Of a stretch of 17,453 nt of DNA, positions 15,119-17,453 are shown in pieces. The stretch spans positions 823 to 18,275 of the forward strand of contig DJGV01000012.1 of NCBI GenBank assembly GCA_002432805.1. Direction: 5' to 3'. The stretch's first letter is position 1; each line of letters begins with the position of its first letter. The notes below the pieces were generated by a model. The model had not been told where the DNA came from, did no database searches, and saw only the letters and a list, made by a program, of their open reading frames with translations. Position numbers and translations under genes: made by a program. This DNA is from Fervidobacterium sp. UBA5837 (GTDB lineage Bacteria > Thermotogota > Thermotogae > Thermotogales > Fervidobacteriaceae).

Positions 15119-15155
15119 AATGAAGGTCAAAACTTGCCAAGCTCGCAAGCTTCTT

Positions 15156-15896
15156 TTATTTCGCTTCTCCCACTTGCGGTGCCCTTACGGCGAGTTGCCC
15201 ATCTTCTTCTACAACTTCAAATGCACCGTTCTTTCCGCCGAAGCCATCATCACCAAATGCGAATGCGTTCGGATCAACGACCCAGTTTCCATCAACAATG
15301 AACTTGTACTCATACACACCTGGAGTTAGTTCCAAAACGGCCTCCCAGACGCTATCTTCAACGTAATATGCTTCCGTATCCTTATCGCTCCAGCCGTTGA
15401 AATCTCCTGCTATGAACACTCTTTTGGCATCTGCTTTGAATCGAATAATCACGTAGCCATCCTCATCAACATATATCGTATCCTCACGGTCTTGGTTTAT
15501 CTCGTAATTCTTCGACACCGTTTTCTTCGGACCGCCAACGGAATTGACTTGGTAATCACTTGTCAAAACGAACGCACCATTTTTCCCACCGAAGCCATCA
15601 TCGACGTACGATGGAGCCTCTGGGTCTTCTTTCCAAGTTGTACCGTTTATCACAAATTTGTACTGATAACTCCCCGGTTCAAGTGTAATTGCAATCTGCC
15701 ATACTCCATCGACAAGCTGCATAGGCATGGCACTGGTACTCCAATTGTTGAAATTACCTGCAAGGAATACAGAAGTTGCCTTAATGTTCGTTTTGAATGT
15801 GAAAAGTACCTTACCATCTTGGTACGTCACCGCAGAAAATGCGAAAATAGAGATCAGTAACAACCCTAAAACGATGAGCACTTTCCTTTTCCTCAT
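15156..15896 (-). CDS. Secreted protein with two CBM48-like repeats
   Basis: A 246-residue protein, paralogous to the first third of the 671-residue protein at 8564-10579. Signal peptide: VLIVLGLLLISIFAFSA. CBM48 repeat 1 spans about 22-110 (AGNFNNWS, LEPGSYQYKF, DDGFGGKNGAF) and repeat 2 about 138-232 (AGDFNGWS, LTPGVYEYKF, DDGFGGKNGAF). It stops a few residues after repeat 2 (APQVGEAK), with no barrel and no third repeat. It should therefore be a soluble or loosely attached glycan-binding protein, outside the inner membrane. It has no catalytic domain. ATG 15896 is chosen because GGGAGGTGG ends 5 bases before it; GTG 15905 would overlap that site. An operator-like palindrome and the TAGRCCATAGGA box lie upstream. 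Confidence 0.88.
   Translation of the reverse strand: MRKRKVLIVLGLLLISIFAFSAVTYQDGKVLFTFKTNIKATSVFLAGNFNNWSTSAMPMQLVDGVWQIAITLEPGSYQYKFVINGTTWKEDPEAPSYVDDGFGGKNGAFVLTSDYQVNSVGGPKKTVSKNYEINQDREDTIYVDEDGYVIIRFKADAKRVFIAGDFNGWSDKDTEAYYVEDSVWEAVLELTPGVYEYKFIVDGNWVVDPNAFAFGDDGFGGKNGAFEVVEEDGQLAVRAPQVGEAK
15631..15669 (-). repeat. 39-base identity shared with the three-repeat CBM48 gene
   Basis: Partner of 10314-10352. It marks recent duplication or gene conversion between the two CBM48 genes. Confidence 0.88.
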
Positions 15897-15935
15897 GTTA
15901 TCCACCTCCCCTTGCGTAATATTCTACCTCACCGA

Positions 15936-15947
15936 TAGGCCATAGGA
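15936..15947 (-). promoter_or_regulatory. Conserved promoter box TAGGCCATAGGA (minus: TCCTATGGCCTA)
   Basis: It matches 11 of 12 bases of the box at 17359-17370. Both begin 39-40 bases before their start codons (15896 and 17320). TATGGC/TATGGT could be a -10 element. The function is inferred. Confidence 0.5.
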
Positions 15948-15958
15948 GTTTCATCGTG

Positions 15959-15971
15959 TGGAAACGTTCCA
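15959..15971. promoter_or_regulatory. Putative operator TGGAA-ACG-TTCCA
   Basis: The same palindrome arms and spacer length as 14346-14358, 62 bases before the start of the two-repeat CBM48 gene and just upstream of the conserved box at 15936-15947. Confidence 0.58.
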
Positions 15972-16004
15972 AATATGTACAGAAGTTGAGTCCTTTGTAT
16001 AAAC

Positions 16005-16042
16005 AAAAATGGGGATATCATCGAGTAGATATCCCCATTTTT
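16005..16042. terminator. Strong terminator after the propeller lipoprotein gene
   Basis: A perfect 15-bp stem, AAAAATGGGGATATC (16005-16019) with GATATCCCCATTTTT (16028-16042), around an 8-base loop. T runs occur in both directions. It ends the minus-strand gene at 16097 and insulates the CBM48 gene. Confidence 0.92.
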
Positions 16043-16096
16043 CTAATAGCACTTTGTATGTGAATCTTCTTCGTTACTTTCTGCAAAATACCAGAA

Positions 16097-17320
16097 TTAT
16101 TGATTTATCCGCCCGAGTTGATCCAACTTAAGTACATAGGCATTACCTGGGCCATCACAGGATTCCTTCGTCGTGCCACCAACTATGTAACCGCCATCAT
16201 TCGTTTTGTGAATGGAAAATGCTTCACTCAGTTCGCCCATACCGTACGTTCTTTCCCATATCTTATTGCCCATCGGATTTAATTTCAAAATATACGCATC
16301 GCCGGTTACTGTGGCTGGCTTGATATTTGTTGCGCGGAAATTTTTCACACCCGCAAGGATGTAATCACCACCATCTGTTTTCTGAATGGAATATGCTGAG
16401 TTCAAGTAGTTCTCACCGTAACTTTTATTCCACAAAATGTCGTGCTGACCGGTACTGCTTATCTTGGCAACGTACAATTTTGATTTTCCTGAAGTGATGC
16501 CCCTACTTCCAGCAAAGACATAGTTGCCATCAGCCGTCTGGACAATGCAATTTGCCTCATCATTTCCCGTACTACCGTAAGTTTTGTCCCATTGATAATA
16601 ATCGTTACTATCCATTTTTATTATGTACACATCATTCTGACCAACACCGAACGAATTTGTAAAACCTGCAATGATGTATCCGCCGTCTCTGGTCTGTTGG
16701 ATCCATTTACCTTCATCTTTACCCGTACCGCCAAATCTGTTTTGTGAAAGAATCTGACCATTTCTATCAATTTTGAGGAATAACACATCTGTGTTGCTTG
16801 AATTTAACGAGTTGGATGTCACAGTGACAGTCGTGAATCCGGTTATAACATAATTGCCATCAGCTGTTTCTTGTATGCAATTTGCTCTATCATCACCCGG
16901 GTTAGGATAAGTTTCGTCCCACTCAAACTCACCATTTTGATCAAGTTTTACAACATATACATCTTCGCCGTTGTTTGAGGATGTTGTATAGCCTGCAATG
17001 ATGTAACCACCGTCACTGGCCTTTTGAATGCATAACCCTTCATCGTCACCAGTGTCACCATAGTTATTCTCCGAAACTAAAAGACCATCTTCGTCTAATT
17101 TGAAGACGTACACATCCAAACCATTAGTTCCAGACGTCGTGTAGCCTGTACCTATGTATCCGCCACCATCCATTTGAAGTATTGAGCTAACCTGCTCGTC
17201 ACCAGCTTCACCAAATTCAGCTTGCCAAGTTTTTGGAAGTGTTGGCGTTATAACTGTGGTACAAGAGAGAAGAAGAGCAAAAACAAAGAGCATCGATCCA
17301 ATTAAAAAGTGTTTCCTCAT
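16097..17320 (-). CDS. Seven-repeat beta-propeller lipoprotein
   Basis: A 407-residue lipoprotein with signal MRKHFLIGSMLFVFALLLS and Cys20. Seven repeats of about 50-58 residues fill the mature protein. Each has the pattern W-x-x-x-(Y/F)G...(D/N)(D/E)xxxxI-(Q/V)xTxDGG(Y/N)Y(I/V)xAGxT, then DVYxxKLDxxG. The repeat centres read EQVSSILQMDGGGY, DEGLCIQKASDGGY, DRANCIQETADGNY, DEGKWIQQTRDGGY, DEANCIVQTADGNY, NSAYSIQKTDGGDY and SEAFSIHKTNDGGY, consistent with one closed seven-bladed propeller. Such domains are known in surface proteins of thermophiles; ligand unknown. ATG 17320 is chosen because it opens the signal peptide and follows a GGGAGAGAGAGGG tract; upstream in-frame codons cross a terminator. 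It is an intact paralogue of the pseudogene at 14450-15039. Confidence 0.88.
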   Translation of the reverse strand: MRKHFLIGSMLFVFALLLSCTTVITPTLPKTWQAEFGEAGDEQVSSILQMDGGGYIGTGYTTSGTNGLDVYVFKLDEDGLLVSENNYGDTGDDEGLCIQKASDGGYIIAGYTTSSNNGEDVYVVKLDQNGEFEWDETYPNPGDDRANCIQETADGNYVITGFTTVTVTSNSLNSSNTDVLFLKIDRNGQILSQNRFGGTGKDEGKWIQQTRDGGYIIAGFTNSFGVGQNDVYIIKMDSNDYYQWDKTYGSTGNDEANCIVQTADGNYVFAGSRGITSGKSKLYVAKISSTGQHDILWNKSYGENYLNSAYSIQKTDGGDYILAGVKNFRATNIKPATVTGDAYILKLNPMGNKIWERTYGMGELSEAFSIHKTNDGGYIVGGTTKESCDGPGNAYVLKLDQLGRINQ

Positions 17321-17358
17321 ATCCCTCTCTCTCCCTTTTTGAATTGTCACTATACTTT

Positions 17359-17370
17359 TAGACCATAGGA
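17359..17370 (-). promoter_or_regulatory. Conserved promoter box TAGACCATAGGA (minus: TCCTATGGTCTA)
   Basis: Counterpart of 15936-15947 at the same distance from the start codon of the propeller gene. It may hold the -10 element (TATGGT). Confidence 0.5.
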
Positions 17371-17399
17371 ACGCAGAAATAGTTGAATAGAGAATAACA

Positions 17400-17429
17400 A
17401 AAGACCCCCTTGTTACTTCAAGGGGGTCG
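17400..17429 (-). terminator. Intrinsic terminator of the gene upstream of the window
   Basis: A perfect 10-bp stem GACCCCCTTG/CAAGGGGGTC (17404-17413 with 17420-17429) around a 6-base loop, followed on the minus strand by TTTTGTTATT. It implies a minus-strand gene ending near or beyond 17430, whose coding end cannot be identified in the last 24 bases. Confidence 0.85.
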
Positions 17430-17453
17430 ATTAACCAAAGCCTGGGCACTACC

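Noticed and set aside
15959..15971. Palindrome as a CcpA cre site
   Set aside because: It resembles TGNAANCG at one end, but the symmetric arms have a 3-base spacer and the 13-base length does not fit the 14-base cre consensus.
17321..17449. N-terminal extension of the propeller protein to 17449
   Set aside because: The extension would cross the terminator at 17400-17429 and put 43 residues before an obvious lipoprotein signal peptide; the purine-rich ribosome site favours 17320.

Overview
The window looks like chromosome of a Thermotogales bacterium, most likely Fervidobacterium or a close relative. This is inferred from protein style, moderate-to-low GC, strong GGAGGT ribosome sites, a sheathed-cell type of surface-protein repertoire and divergent flagellins; no rRNA is present to confirm it. 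Apart from one flagellin (734-1534), every gene reads on the minus strand. No transposase, integrase, phage gene or CRISPR array is visible.

Layout from left to right. (1) Positions 1-1600 hold two divergently transcribed flagellins: a canonical one running off the left edge, with a near-perfect sigma-28 promoter, and an aberrant one lacking the usual flagellin N-terminal signature. A shared bidirectional terminator separates the second from a minus-strand tRNA-Leu(CAA), which has its own sigma-A promoter. (2) Positions 1797-5945 hold a tightly packed, overlapping five-gene operon: psuG (pseudouridine-5'-phosphate glycosidase), a shortened sigma-54-like factor, a YfcE/MJ0936-type metallophosphoesterase, a YigZ/IMPACT protein and a PLP aminotransferase. 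(3) Positions 5999-8421 hold a membrane diguanylate cyclase (extracellular sensory domain, about seven membrane segments, GGDEF with an inhibitory RxxD site) followed at once by a secreted protein with a PrcB-type C-terminal domain.

(4) Positions 8564-17320 hold the most distinctive region: a run of exported proteins that appear to bind carbohydrate at the cell surface but carry no visible catalytic domain. They are a protein with three CBM48-like repeats joined to a beta-rich, probably outer-membrane C-terminal half; a separate beta-barrel-like protein; two lipoproteins with starch-binding-like beta-sandwich domains; a two-repeat CBM48 secreted paralogue; a seven-repeat beta-propeller lipoprotein; and a decayed copy of that propeller gene. 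Two promoter regions share a TGGAA-AYG-TTCCA palindrome, and two share a TAGRCCATAGGA box at the same distance from the start codon, suggesting co-regulation. A plausible reading is a surface glycan (alpha-glucan-like) capture or envelope-anchoring system. This function is inferred from folds and context only.

The gene family has been reshaped recently: there is 39-nt identity between the two CBM48 genes, 35-nt identity between repeats inside one of them, and a broken propeller paralogue between them.
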